Assembly (NCBI GenBank): GCA_934394815.1
Contig: CAKRRD010000027.1
Location: 1 to 41,036, forward strand
Reading direction: 5' to 3'
Source of the DNA: an uncultured Acetatifactor sp.
GTDB lineage: Bacteria; Bacillota; Clostridia; Lachnospirales; Lachnospiraceae
DNA: 41,036 nucleotides
Positions 7,516 to 19,075 of the stretch are shown piece by piece. Under the pieces are notes generated by a model, which was not told the origin of the DNA, did not search any database, and worked only from the letters and a program-made list of their open reading frames with translations. The stretch's first letter is position 1; each line of letters begins with the position of its first letter. A program made the position numbers and the translations under genes.

Positions 7516-9897
7516 ATGAACACAAAAGTACTCACCACTTTAGAATATACGAAGATTATCGACCTTCTGACGGAGAAGGCTGATTCCCAACCCGGTAAAA
7601 AGCTTTGCCGGGAGCTGGTACCTTCCACCGATCTATCCGCCATCCGAACCGCACAGCGGGAGACCAAAGATGCCTTAGGCCGTCTCTTCCGTATCGGAAG
7701 TACCTCATTTGGCAGCAACAGAGACTTGGGATTCTCCATCCGTTCTCTGGAAATCGGCAGTTCTCTGTCCATGTCCGAATTATTAAAACTGGCATCTTTT
7801 CTGGATAATGTCAGCCGCATCAAAACCTACGGCAAAAAAGAGCGGGAGGATCTTCCGAACGACAGTCTGGATGCCTATTTTGAGGGACTTACACCTATGA
7901 CACAGCTGGCCAATGAGATCAACCGCTGCATTCTCTCGGAAGAGGAGATGGCAGACGATGCCAGCCCAAGATTAAAAAGTATCCGCCGTTCCAAATTGTC
8001 CACCAATGAAAAAATCCACAGCCAGCTGACCTCCATGGTAAACGGCGCTTATCGTACCTTTTTGCAGGATGCGGTCATTACCATGCGTGATAACCGCTAC
8101 TGTATCCCCGTAAAGGCAGAGTATAAAGGTCAGGTCAGCGGTATGGTGCATGATCAGTCCTCAACCGGTTCCACCTTTTTCATCGAACCGGCCGCCGTCG
8201 TGAATCTGAACAACCAGTTAAAAGAACTGGATCTGCAGGAGCAGGAAGAGATCGAAGTGATTCTGGGGGATCTGAGCAGTCAGGCTGCCGTTCATACCTC
8301 CGAACTTGCTGCCGACCAGAAGATCATGACCACACTGGACTTCATCTTTGCCAAGGCGAAACTTGCCATGGAACAGAATGCCACGGAGCCGATTTTCAAT
8401 ACCGATCATTACATCCAGATCCGCAAGGGCCGACATCCTTTGTTAGACAAGAAAAAGGCGGTACCCATTGATGTCCGTCTGGGCAGGGATTTTGACCTTC
8501 TGGTGATCACCGGTCCCAACACCGGCGGTAAGACGGTCTCCCTGAAAACAGTGGGACTTTTTACCCTGATGGGACAGGCCGGACTGCATATTCCGGCTCT
8601 GGATCGTTCCGAACTGTCGATTTTCTCGGAAGTCTATGCGGATATTGGAGATGAACAGAGTATTGAACAGAGTCTGTCCACATTCTCCTCCCATATGACC
8701 AGAGTTGTCCACATTTTACAGCATGCGGACACTGATTCTCTGTGTTTATTTGACGAACTGGGTGCCGGAACAGATCCCACGGAAGGCGCCGCGCTGGCGA
8801 TTGCTATTCTGAATTATCTGCATGACCGCGGCATCCGCACCATGGCCACCACCCATTACAGCGAACTCAAAATCTACGCACTTTCCACGAATTTTGTGGA
8901 AAATGCCTGCTGTGAATTCGACGTAGAGACCCTTCGCCCTACTTACCGGCTGCTTATCGGTATTCCCGGTAAAAGTAATGCTTTCGCCATTTCTTCCAAG
9001 CTGGGACTGTCCGACGAGATCATCAATGCCGCAAAAGAGCAGATCAGCAAAGAGGACGAAAGCTTTGAAGACGTCATTGCCGATCTGGAGCAGAGCCGCG
9101 TGACCATCGAAAAAGAACAGCAGGAGATTGCAGAATACAAGGAGCGGATCCGCACCTTACAGGAACAATTACAGAAGAAAAACGAAAAGATCGATCAGGC
9201 GAAAGATAAAATTCTTCGGGATGCCAACGAAAAGGCAAGAGCCATCCTCCAGGAAGCCAAGGATGTGGCCGATGAAACTATCCGTGACTTCAATAAAGCA
9301 GGTGCTTCCGCTGATATCAGGGAACTGGAGAAAAAGAGACAGAAGGTTCGTGACAAGATCAACGAAAAGAACGGAAAACTGGCACTCGGTAATTCTCAAA
9401 AGAAACCGGCCAACCAGAAGACCGTGGATCCGAAAAAGCTGAAAAAAGGTGATTCCGTAAAGATCATTTCCATGAATCTGAAAGGAATCGTGAATACACT
9501 GCCGGATGCCAGGGGTAATCTGTTCGTACAATGCGGAATCATGCGGATGCAGACCAATATTAACGATCTCATTCCGGTAAAGGAAGAGACCATTACCGCA
9601 CCTGCCCTGCAGCGCACCAATACCGGCAAGCTGAAAATGTCCAAGTCATTTTCCGTATCCTCCGAAATCAATCTTCTGGGATGCACGGTGGACGAGGCCA
9701 TTGCAAAGCTGGATAAATATCTGGATGATGCCTATCTGGCACATCTGCCCAGTGTGAGAGTAGTCCACGGAAAAGGTACCGGTGCTCTGCGCAGTGCCGT
9801 ACAGTCCCACTTAAAGCGTCTGAAATATGTCAGGGAATACCGATTGGGCGAATACGGTGAGGGCGATGCCGGCGTAACTATTGTTACTTTTAAATAA
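7516..9897 (+). CDS. mutS2: MutS2 family ATPase/endonuclease
   Basis: The 793-residue protein has the normal MutS2 length. A MutS-like core and clamp are followed by the ABC-type ATPase: Walker A GPNTGGKT (about 333-340), LCLFDELGAGTDPTEGAA as signature and Walker B, and TTHYSELK. A long charged coiled coil (about 510-620) leads to a KOW-like segment and a C-terminal Smr nuclease domain (about 717-793) with HGKGTGALR. MutS2 suppresses recombination and, in Bacillus, helps rescue collided ribosomes. The ATG at 7516 follows AAGGAG (7504-7509); the longer frame back to 7342 runs through the cloverleaf and is not credible. The gene is followed after 24 bases by a response regulator. It is oriented against the replication fork, unlike its neighbours. 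Confidence 0.95.
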   Translation: MNTKVLTTLEYTKIIDLLTEKADSQPGKKLCRELVPSTDLSAIRTAQRETKDALGRLFRIGSTSFGSNRDLGFSIRSLEIGSSLSMSELLKLASFLDNVSRIKTYGKKEREDLPNDSLDAYFEGLTPMTQLANEINRCILSEEEMADDASPRLKSIRRSKLSTNEKIHSQLTSMVNGAYRTFLQDAVITMRDNRYCIPVKAEYKGQVSGMVHDQSSTGSTFFIEPAAVVNLNNQLKELDLQEQEEIEVILGDLSSQAAVHTSELAADQKIMTTLDFIFAKAKLAMEQNATEPIFNTDHYIQIRKGRHPLLDKKKAVPIDVRLGRDFDLLVITGPNTGGKTVSLKTVGLFTLMGQAGLHIPALDRSELSIFSEVYADIGDEQSIEQSLSTFSSHMTRVVHILQHADTDSLCLFDELGAGTDPTEGAALAIAILNYLHDRGIRTMATTHYSELKIYALSTNFVENACCEFDVETLRPTYRLLIGIPGKSNAFAISSKLGLSDEIINAAKEQISKEDESFEDVIADLEQSRVTIEKEQQEIAEYKERIRTLQEQLQKKNEKIDQAKDKILRDANEKARAILQEAKDVADETIRDFNKAGASADIRELEKKRQKVRDKINEKNGKLALGNSQKKPANQKTVDPKKLKKGDSVKIISMNLKGIVNTLPDARGNLFVQCGIMRMQTNINDLIPVKEETITAPALQRTNTGKLKMSKSFSVSSEINLLGCTVDEAIAKLDKYLDDAYLAHLPSVRVVHGKGTGALRSAVQSHLKRLKYVREYRLGEYGEGDAGVTIVTFK

Positions 9898-9921
9898 TGA
9901 CTGACAGGAGGTTCCTACTAC

Positions 9922-10623
9922 ATGGTAAGTAAACAGAAAATTCTCATTGTAGATGATGATAATAATATTGCTGAACTGATTTCCCTATATCTGACGAAGG
10001 AATGTTTTGAGACCATGATCGTCAACGACGGGGAATCCGTGATGCCGGCCATGGAGACCTTTGCACCGAATCTGATTCTGCTGGATCTGATGCTTCCCGG
10101 CATCGACGGCTATCAGGTGTGCAGGGAAGTCCGGGCACAATATTCCGTCCCGATCATTATGCTTTCCGCAAAGGGAGAAGTCTTTGACAAAGTGTTGGGA
10201 CTGGAACTGGGTGCGGATGATTATATGGAAAAACCTTTCGACTCCAAGGAACTGGTAGCCCGGACCAAGGCCGTCCTCAGACGCTACAAGCCCACCAATA
10301 CCCCCACCGAAAATTCCAATGATAAATGCGTGGAATATGCAGATCTCACCATTAATCTGACCAATTATTCCGTGATTTATATGGGGCACACCGTGGAAAT
10401 GCCTCCCAAGGAACTGGAGCTTCTTTACTTTTTAGCGTCCTCACCGAACCATGTATTCACCAGAGAACAGCTGCTGGATCAGATCTGGGGCTATGAATAT
10501 ATCGGTGATACCCGAACCGTGGATGTGCATATCAAGCGTCTCCGCGAAAAGATCAAGGATCATGCCAACTGGAAGATCAGCACCATCTGGGGCATCGGCT
10601 ATAAATTTGAAGTACGCAATTAA
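9922..10623 (+). CDS. OmpR/PhoB-type response regulator
   Basis: The protein has 233 residues. The receiver domain (1-120) has the acidic pocket DDD at 11-13, phosphoacceptor Asp55 (LILLDLMLPG), the Ser of MLSAKG and Lys of EKPF. The C-terminal winged helix (about 135-230) includes ELELLYFLASSPNHVFTREQLL and RTVDVHIKRLREKI, the DNA-recognition helix. AGGAGG precedes the start by 11 bases. It lies between mutS2 (24-base gap) and its partner kinase (24-base gap), so it is likely in the mutS2 operon. The target genes are unknown. Confidence 0.93.
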   Translation: MVSKQKILIVDDDNNIAELISLYLTKECFETMIVNDGESVMPAMETFAPNLILLDLMLPGIDGYQVCREVRAQYSVPIIMLSAKGEVFDKVLGLELGADDYMEKPFDSKELVARTKAVLRRYKPTNTPTENSNDKCVEYADLTINLTNYSVIYMGHTVEMPPKELELLYFLASSPNHVFTREQLLDQIWGYEYIGDTRTVDVHIKRLREKIKDHANWKISTIWGIGYKFEVRN

Positions 10624-10647
10624 GTCATACCAGAAGCAGGATTTATT

Positions 10648-12075
10648 ATGAAAAAAACACTTTATCTAAAATTTATACTTGCTTATTTTATTTTTGGTGT
10701 ATTTGGTTTTATCATTGTCACGACCTTTGTTCCCAATATGACCAAAGAGCACCTGATCCGGGAAAAAGCAGAAAGCCTCTATTCCGAGGCAACACTGATA
10801 GCCGGGACTTATGCCGGCGGCCTGTACACCAGTGAAACCACACTGGAGACTGTTAAAATGCAGCTGGATTCCCTGGCTGTCTATCTGAACTCCGAAATCC
10901 GCATCATCAATCCTTCCGGACGACTGGTGCTGGACACCAACAGTCCGTTGGATGTGGAAAATGTAGTCGTCATAGAGAATTTTGACCCGACGGTCACCAG
11001 CAGATCCTATTACATGGTCGGAGACTTCTTCGGCAACTTTGATTCGGATGTACTCACTGTATTTGCCCCCATTACCTCCAATTATAAGGTAAAAGGCTAT
11101 GTAGTCATTCATACCGATATGAATGACATTCAGGAATCCTGCAACAGCCTGCTGAACATCTCTTATATTACGCTGGCGATCCTGTTCCTGTTATCCCTGA
11201 TCATCCTGATCTTTTTCACCGAGATCGTATATATTCCTCTGCGGAAGATCACCCATGCCACAGAACAGTATGCCGCCGGTAACATGCACTACGAATTTCA
11301 GGTGGACAGTGAAGATGAAATTGGTTATCTGGCTTCCTGCCTCAACTACATGGCCAGCGAAATTGCACGTTCCGAAGATGATCAGAAAAAGTTTGTAGCC
11401 AATGTCTCACATGATTTCCGTTCCCCGTTGACTTCCATCCGGGGATACCTGGAAGCAATGCTGGACGGCACGATTCCACCGGAAATGCATGAAAAATACA
11501 TCAATATCGTATTGAATGAAACGGAACGTCTGGCCAAACTGACCAACAGTCTGCTGACATTAAATAATCTGAACACCAAGGGAATGCTTCTAGATAAAAC
11601 GGATTTTGATATCAACCAGGTAATCCGTAACACAGCGGCTTCCTTCGAGGGTACCTGCCACAGCAAATCCATTGCCATCGAAATGATCCTCACCGGCAAT
11701 GAAATGTATGTACACGCAGATATGGGCAAAATCCAACAGGTGCTTTATAATCTTATGGACAATGCAATCAAGTTCAGCCATCACGATTCCGTCATCCACA
11801 TTGAGACCTCGGAAAAGAAAAATAAGCTGTTTGTCTCCGTAAAAGACACCGGAATCGGCATTCCAAAGGAGGATCTGAAGCTGATCTGGGATCGGTTTTA
11901 TAAATCGGATCTTTCCCGCGGCAAGGATAAAAAGGGAACCGGTCTGGGATTGTCCATTGTGAAAGAAATCATTAATGCTCATGATGAACATATTAATGTT
12001 ATCAGTACTCCCGGCGTGGGAAGTGAATTTATTTTCTCCCTGCCGAAATCTCATCAGGAAGACGAAGAGGACTAA
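10648..12075 (+). CDS. Membrane sensor histidine kinase
   Basis: The protein has 475 residues and two membrane segments (about 8-30 and 170-192) that enclose a roughly 140-residue extracellular sensor. A HAMP linker (193-245) and HisKA domain follow, with phosphoacceptor His255 in VSHDFRSPLTS, then HATPase_c boxes N (LMDNAIKFS), G1 (VKDTGIGIP), F (IWDRFYKSD) and G2 (GTGLGLSIVKEI). The layout matches VicK/PhoR-type kinases. It follows the regulator gene by 24 bases and the two should form one two-component system. The coding end overlaps the stem of a terminator. Confidence 0.93.
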   Translation: MKKTLYLKFILAYFIFGVFGFIIVTTFVPNMTKEHLIREKAESLYSEATLIAGTYAGGLYTSETTLETVKMQLDSLAVYLNSEIRIINPSGRLVLDTNSPLDVENVVVIENFDPTVTSRSYYMVGDFFGNFDSDVLTVFAPITSNYKVKGYVVIHTDMNDIQESCNSLLNISYITLAILFLLSLIILIFFTEIVYIPLRKITHATEQYAAGNMHYEFQVDSEDEIGYLASCLNYMASEIARSEDDQKKFVANVSHDFRSPLTSIRGYLEAMLDGTIPPEMHEKYINIVLNETERLAKLTNSLLTLNNLNTKGMLLDKTDFDINQVIRNTAASFEGTCHSKSIAIEMILTGNEMYVHADMGKIQQVLYNLMDNAIKFSHHDSVIHIETSEKKNKLFVSVKDTGIGIPKEDLKLIWDRFYKSDLSRGKDKKGTGLGLSIVKEIINAHDEHINVISTPGVGSEFIFSLPKSHQEDEED

Positions 12076-12099
12076 GCTTTCGACTTAGTCCTCTTTTTT
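12065..12099. terminator. Intrinsic terminator between convergent genes
   Basis: AAGAGGACTAAG pairs with CTTAGTCCTCTT around a seven-base loop, followed by a T run. The left arm contains the kinase stop codon. The A-rich and T-rich flanks suggest use from both directions, as the next gene ends at 12098 on the minus strand. Confidence 0.88.
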
Positions 12100-12838
12100 A
12101 TATTTCCACTACCCGATATAGATAACTGTTTCCCTGTTTTCCTACCCGTTCCACCGTTCCCATTTCAAACAGAATATTCAATACGGTCTGAGCCAGTGAG
12201 AGAGGAATGTGGGCGGCCTTTGCAAAATCTTTGCTATGGAAGGGTTCTTTCAGCTCATAGGGTACAAATTGCAGATAATCCTCCGGCTGTCTGATTTCCA
12301 CTTCTTCAATCAGATCCGTAGGAATCCGGTCGTACCGCGTGGATCCCTTTTTCCTGTCATGGCTCCAGCCGTTCAACAGCCGGTATTCTTCCATATTCAC
12401 CAGTACGAATTTAAACCGAAGATTCGGATCCTTCAGAAACATTTTAATCTTATACAGTTCCTTAAAAGCCTGATAAGCGGAACCCTTTTTTGGAGATTTC
12501 CGCTTCCTGCTCAGTTCTCCGCTGTCTTCATTGATCCAGATCAGCCATTTTTCATAAGGAATCGGATAGACTACGGTCACCGGATATAATGGAAGAAAAG
12601 CCTGTAATTTTCCCCGCATCCGGTTAAACTGTCTCGTCTGGATCTCGATAATCTCCCCATCCCTGTAAATATCCGCTACATAATTCTCTATGGGAATCTC
12701 CTGATGATCCTCGTCCGGTTCATAATAATCCTTAAAAATAGCATGAACCGTCTTCTCTGAGAGCGTTCCGATTCCCAGTCTCTGACGGTCCACACCTATT
12801 ATTTTTTGTTTAGCTTCTTCAAAACGCTTCTGATCCAT
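12098..12838 (-). CDS. Unknown protein, possible nuclease-fold N-domain and winged helix
   Basis: The protein has 246 residues and I do not recognise it by name. The N-terminal part contains ENYVADIYRDGEIIEIQTRQF: an Asp (56) followed nine residues later by E-x-Q (65-67), on predicted alternating strands. This recalls the PD-(D/E)xK nuclease core with Gln in place of Lys (weak inference). The middle is basic (KRKSPKKGSAYQ), and the end (about 195-246, HSKDFAKAAHIPLSLAQTVLNIL) looks like a winged helix. It starts 5 bases after the antiporter gene and so is probably cotranscribed with it. Confidence 0.75.
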   Translation of the reverse strand: MDQKRFEEAKQKIIGVDRQRLGIGTLSEKTVHAIFKDYYEPDEDHQEIPIENYVADIYRDGEIIEIQTRQFNRMRGKLQAFLPLYPVTVVYPIPYEKWLIWINEDSGELSRKRKSPKKGSAYQAFKELYKIKMFLKDPNLRFKFVLVNMEEYRLLNGWSHDRKKGSTRYDRIPTDLIEEVEIRQPEDYLQFVPYELKEPFHSKDFAKAAHIPLSLAQTVLNILFEMGTVERVGKQGNSYLYRVVEI

Positions 12839-12843
12839 ATTCC

Positions 12844-14022
12844 CTAATCAATCTCGGCATGCTTCGTATACAAAATCTTAAGCAGGATAGGAGTAGAAAT
12901 GCTGGATACGATGATCAAGAGAATTACTGCGGTAAAGTATTCCGATCCGATCATTCCCACAGACAATCCTTTCTGTGCCACGATCAGGGCAACCTCACCT
13001 CTGGTCATCATACCGACACCGATTTTCAAGGCATCCGGTCCCTTGAATCTGCAGATTCTCGCCATCAGACCGCAGCCGATAATCTTGCACAGCAGAGCAA
13101 CAACAACGAATCCAATGGAGAAAAGTACAAATTCTCCGTTCAGATGATCAAAGCTGGTCTTAAGTCCGATACTTGCGAAGAAAATCGGTCCGAAGATCAT
13201 ATAAGAGTTGATATCCATCTTCTCAGCTATATAATCGGAATCCTGAATGGAGCACAGGATGATACCTGCCACATAAGCACCGGTAATATCAGCAATTCCG
13301 AAAAATACCTCTGCTACATAGGCAAAGATGAAGCAGAGAGCCAATCCAAGAATAGGAATACGTCTCGTATGAGGGTATCTGTTATCCAGATACTGGAATA
13401 CTTTGAATAATACAAATCCCACACCGATAGCAAACAGGAAGAAGAGTGCGGTAGAAATAATTACGCTTCCCGGATTGGAATCGGGATTCTTGAATCCAAT
13501 GACAAAGGTCAGTACGATAATACCGATGACATCATCAATAATAGCGGCACTCATAATAGTGGTGCCGACTTTTCCCTTTAATTTACCAAGTTCCTTCAGA
13601 GACTGTACCGTAATACTTACGCTGGTAGCCGTCATAATAACGCCGATAAATACAGCCTCATAGAATTTCTCGGATCCCCAGGGTGCCACTCCGTAGAAGC
13701 CCATGTACAATAAGGTTCCGCCCACCAATGGAACAAATACACCCGCACAAGCTATCAAAAATGCCACAAAACCGGTCTTCATCAGATCCTTCAGATTCGT
13801 CTCCAGACCCGCGGAAAACATCAGCAGGATAACACCGATCTCCGCCATCTGGATCAGAAAATCCGACTGCTGCACCAATCCCAGCACACTGGGTCCGATC
13901 AACAGACCGGCCACGATCTCACCCACGACCTGAGGTGCCTTACATTTTCTCGCAATGATACCAAACACTTTGGCAAATACAATAATAATTGCCAGATCTC
14001 TGAAAATACTATAAGATTCCAT
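12844..14022 (-). CDS. CPA2-family cation:proton antiporter
   Basis: The 392-residue protein is almost wholly membrane-embedded, with about 12-13 hydrophobic segments. It shows the CPA2 hallmarks: GEIVAGLLIGPSVLG near the N-terminus, LLMFSAGLETNL, and the paired acidic residues Asp163-Asp164 in AAIIDDVIG, which mark electrogenic exchangers of the NapA/KefB type. MTRGEVALIVA lies near the C-terminus. No TrkA-N nucleotide-binding domain is attached, which separates it from full-length KefB/C. It would exchange Na+ or K+ for protons. A clear promoter bracketed by an inverted repeat lies upstream, so it is transcribed separately from gyrA and under specific control. Confidence 0.92.
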   Translation of the reverse strand: MESYSIFRDLAIIIVFAKVFGIIARKCKAPQVVGEIVAGLLIGPSVLGLVQQSDFLIQMAEIGVILLMFSAGLETNLKDLMKTGFVAFLIACAGVFVPLVGGTLLYMGFYGVAPWGSEKFYEAVFIGVIMTATSVSITVQSLKELGKLKGKVGTTIMSAAIIDDVIGIIVLTFVIGFKNPDSNPGSVIISTALFFLFAIGVGFVLFKVFQYLDNRYPHTRRIPILGLALCFIFAYVAEVFFGIADITGAYVAGIILCSIQDSDYIAEKMDINSYMIFGPIFFASIGLKTSFDHLNGEFVLFSIGFVVVALLCKIIGCGLMARICRFKGPDALKIGVGMMTRGEVALIVAQKGLSVGMIGSEYFTAVILLIIVSSISTPILLKILYTKHAEID

Positions 14023-14073
14023 TTTTCCTGCCCCTCTTTTTCATTTGAGTTATTACATAATAAGTTCATTAAA

Positions 14074-14129
14074 TTGAGCACTTTTGTTATATCACAGACA
14101 CCTTGCATCTGCAACATAAAAGTGCTCAA
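14074..14129 (-). promoter_or_regulatory. Antiporter promoter bracketed by a perfect 12-base inverted repeat
   Basis: On the minus strand: arm TTGAGCACTTTT (14118-14129), -35 TTGCAG (14109-14114), a 17-base spacer, -10 TATAAC (14086-14091), then the arm's exact inverse (14074-14085). The promoter lies wholly between the two arms. This fits repressor sites flanking a promoter, or a hairpin formed at the transcript start; the regulator is unknown. Confidence 0.75.
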
Positions 14130-14164
14130 CATTAATACTTATTTTTGATTATTTTGATAATTAA

Positions 14165-16765
14165 TTACTCATCGTCTTCATTTTCCTCGGTGGGGAAAAT
14201 CAGATTTTCTTCCGCTTCGTCCTCATCCTCGGAACCGACTTCCTGTGATACCTGTTCCATAGCTTCTTCGATATTTTCGAATTCATGGTCACCGTTGGAA
14301 AGCTTCTCGCGTACCTTGGCAATCTGTGCTACCTTCACGCCTTCGTCCAGATTAATCAGCTTCACACCGGAAGTAATTCTGCTCAGTGTGGAGATATCCT
14401 GAACACGCAGCTGAATGATAATACCTTCGGTGGTGATCATCATGATCTCGTTATCATCATTGACAGCCTTGGCACCTACTACATCACCGGTCTTTTCCAC
14501 GATCTTGTAACATTTCACACCCTTACCGCCACGTTTCTGTATGGTAAATTCATCCATATTGGTACGCTTACCCATACCGTTTTCAGATACGATCAGCAGA
14601 TCGCTGCCCTGGGTCTGTAACTGCATACCGATGATCTCATCTCCGGGAGAAAGATTCATACCGATGACACCCATGGAGGCTCTGCCGGTCGCCCGGACAT
14701 CGGTCTCCTGGAAGCGGATACACATGCCCTGTTTTGTTACCAGAAAAATTTCACTGTTGCTGTCGGTGATTTTCACCTCGATCAGTTCATCCTCTTCTCT
14801 GAGGTTAATGGCGGTCAGTCCGTTCTTTCTGACATTTGAGAATTCCATCAAAGGAGTCTTTTTCACGATACCGGTCTTGGTCACCATGAACAGATTCTTG
14901 TCATCACTGTATTCCCGGATAGGAATCATTGCAGTGATTTTCTCGCCGGGTGCCAGCTGCAGGAGATTCACAATAGCAGTACCTCTTGCGGTACGTCCTG
15001 CCTCCGGAATCTCGTAAGCCTTCAATCTGTAGACTCTTCCCATATTAGTGAAGAAATTCAGATAATGGTGGGTCGTTGTCATCAGCAGATCCTCGATGTA
15101 ATCCTCATCAATAGTCTGCATTCCCTTGATACCACGGCCACCGCGGTTCTGTGCCTTGAAATTATCTACGGTCATACGCTTGATATAACCGAGACTGGTC
15201 ATGGCAATGATGGTATTCTCCTTCGGAATCAGATCCTCCATGGAGATATCCAGTTCGTCATAACCAATCTTACTGCGTCTGTCATCCCCGTATTTTTCGG
15301 CGATAACACTCATTTCTGTCTTAATAACACCCAATAACAGCTTTTCATCTGCCAAAATAGCCTTCAACTCCGCAATTTTTGCCACCAGATCCTGATGCTC
15401 GTTCTCCAGCTTCTCTCTTTCCAGACCTGTCAGAGCACGCAGACGCATATCTACAATAGCCTGTGCCTGTACATCAGACAGTTCGAATCTCTCCATCAGT
15501 CGTTCTTTTGCGATCTGGGCATTCTGGCTGCCGCGGATGATCGTGATGACTTCGTCAATGAAATCCAGAGCCTTTAACAATCCCTGTAAAATATGATCTC
15601 TTTCCTCCGCCTTGTTCAGATCATATTTAGTTCTTCTGGTGACTACATCTTCCTGATGCTTCAGATAGTAGGTCAGCATATCCAGCAGATTCATGACTTT
15701 GGGCTGATTGTTGATCAGGGCCAGCATGATGACACCGAAAGTATCCTGTAACTGTGTATGCTTGTACAGCTGATTCAGAATAACGTTGGCATTGGCATCC
15801 TTACGAAGCTCAATAACCACGCGGACACCTTCGCGGTTGGATTCATCACGGATATCCGTGATACCGTCGATCTTTTTCAGCTTTACCAACTCGGCAATCT
15901 TGATGATCAGATTAGCCTTGTTGACCATATAGGGCAGTTCTGTGGCAATAATCTGGCTCTTACCGTTGGGCAGTGTCTCGATATTGGTCACTGCACGGAC
16001 TCTGATTTTACCACGGCCGGTACTGTAAGCTTCCTCGCAGCCTCTGGTACCCAGAATCAGTCCCCCGGTAGGAAAATCGGGAGCCTTCACAATGGGAAGA
16101 ATCTCATCGATAGTAGTCTCTCTGTCTTCCTCCACACGATTATCAATAATTTTAACGACGGCCTGTACCACTTCACGAAGATTGTGAGGCGGGATATTAG
16201 TGGCCATACCTACGGCAATACCGGTAGTACCGTTCACCAGCAGATTCGGATAACGGCTGGGCAGTACAACAGGTTCTTTTTCCGTATCATCAAAGTTCGG
16301 TACAAAATCTACGGTATTCTTACCGATATCTGCCAGAAGTTCCATGGAAATTCTGGAAAGTCTTGCCTCGGTATAACGCATTGCTGCGGCACCGTCACCA
16401 TCCATGGAACCAAAGTTACCGTGGCCGTCTACCAGAGGATAACGGGTAGACCAGTCCTGTGCCATATTAACCAATGCACCGTAAATAGAGCTGTCACCAT
16501 GAGGATGATATTTACCCATGGTATCACCGACAATACGGGCACTCTTACGATGCGGCTTGTCGGGACCATTGTTCAGTTCGATCATGGAATAGAGTACACG
16601 TCTCTGTACCGGCTTCAGACCATCCCTCACATCCGGAAGCGCACGGGATGCGATAACACTCATGGCATAGTCGATATAGAAAGTTTCCATTTTTTCTTTC
16701 AGATCGACTTCATGGATTTTATCAATCTCAGCCTCCGAAGGCTTATCAAAAATATCGTCGTTCAT
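14165..16765 (-). CDS. gyrA: DNA gyrase subunit A
   Basis: The 866-residue subunit cleaves and rejoins DNA within the A2B2 gyrase that introduces negative supercoils. The winged-helix region contains [16 protein letters not shown] (about 84-99) and the catalytic Tyr131 in [12 protein letters not shown]. The C-terminal beta-pinwheel carries repeated (S/G)-x-GxxxR motifs and a GyrA box, which reads QNRGGRG rather than the canonical QRRGGKG. The tail is very acidic ([10 protein letters not shown]...EENEDDE). Position 96, matching E. coli Asp87 in the quinolone pocket, is Gly; position 92 (E. coli Ser83) is Ser. The start has GAGG just upstream and lies 51 bases after gyrB, with a small GTCGT/ACGAC hairpin (16781-16795) in the gap. 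Confidence 0.97.
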   Translation of the reverse strand: MNDDIFDKPSEAEIDKIHEVDLKEKMETFYIDYAMSVIASRALPDVRDGLKPVQRRVLYSMIELNNGPDKPHRKSARIVGDTMGKYHPHGDSSIYGALVNMAQDWSTRYPLVDGHGNFGSMDGDGAAAMRYTEARLSRISMELLADIGKNTVDFVPNFDDTEKEPVVLPSRYPNLLVNGTTGIAVGMATNIPPHNLREVVQAVVKIIDNRVEEDRETTIDEILPIVKAPDFPTGGLILGTRGCEEAYSTGRGKIRVRAVTNIETLPNGKSQIIATELPYMVNKANLIIKIAELVKLKKIDGITDIRDESNREGVRVVIELRKDANANVILNQLYKHTQLQDTFGVIMLALINNQPKVMNLLDMLTYYLKHQEDVVTRRTKYDLNKAEERDHILQGLLKALDFIDEVITIIRGSQNAQIAKERLMERFELSDVQAQAIVDMRLRALTGLEREKLENEHQDLVAKIAELKAILADEKLLLGVIKTEMSVIAEKYGDDRRSKIGYDELDISMEDLIPKENTIIAMTSLGYIKRMTVDNFKAQNRGGRGIKGMQTIDEDYIEDLLMTTTHHYLNFFTNMGRVYRLKAYEIPEAGRTARGTAIVNLLQLAPGEKITAMIPIREYSDDKNLFMVTKTGIVKKTPLMEFSNVRKNGLTAINLREEDELIEVKITDSNSEIFLVTKQGMCIRFQETDVRATGRASMGVIGMNLSPGDEIIGMQLQTQGSDLLIVSENGMGKRTNMDEFTIQKRGGKGVKCYKIVEKTGDVVGAKAVNDDNEIMMITTEGIIIQLRVQDISTLSRITSGVKLINLDEGVKVAQIAKVREKLSNGDHEFENIEEAMEQVSQEVGSEDEDEAEENLIFPTEENEDDE

Positions 16766-16816
16766 GTTTCCTCACATTCTGTCGTAAAATACGACGTTTC
16801 ACATTTATAAAAATAA

Positions 16817-19063
<2,247 letters not shown>

Positions 19064-19075
19064 TCACATTCTGCC

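Noticed and set aside
13899..14132. A 77-codon minus-strand frame over the antiporter promoter
   Set aside because: It runs across the promoter and inverted repeat into the antiporter gene in a different frame.
16781..16795. Small hairpin between gyrB and gyrA as a terminator
   Set aside because: The stem is only 5-6 pairs with no T run; gyrA is probably cotranscribed with gyrB.
15758..16810. A 350-codon plus-strand open frame antisense to gyrA
   Set aside because: It mirrors the strongly conserved gyrA coding sequence and its product is compositionally odd with no domain.
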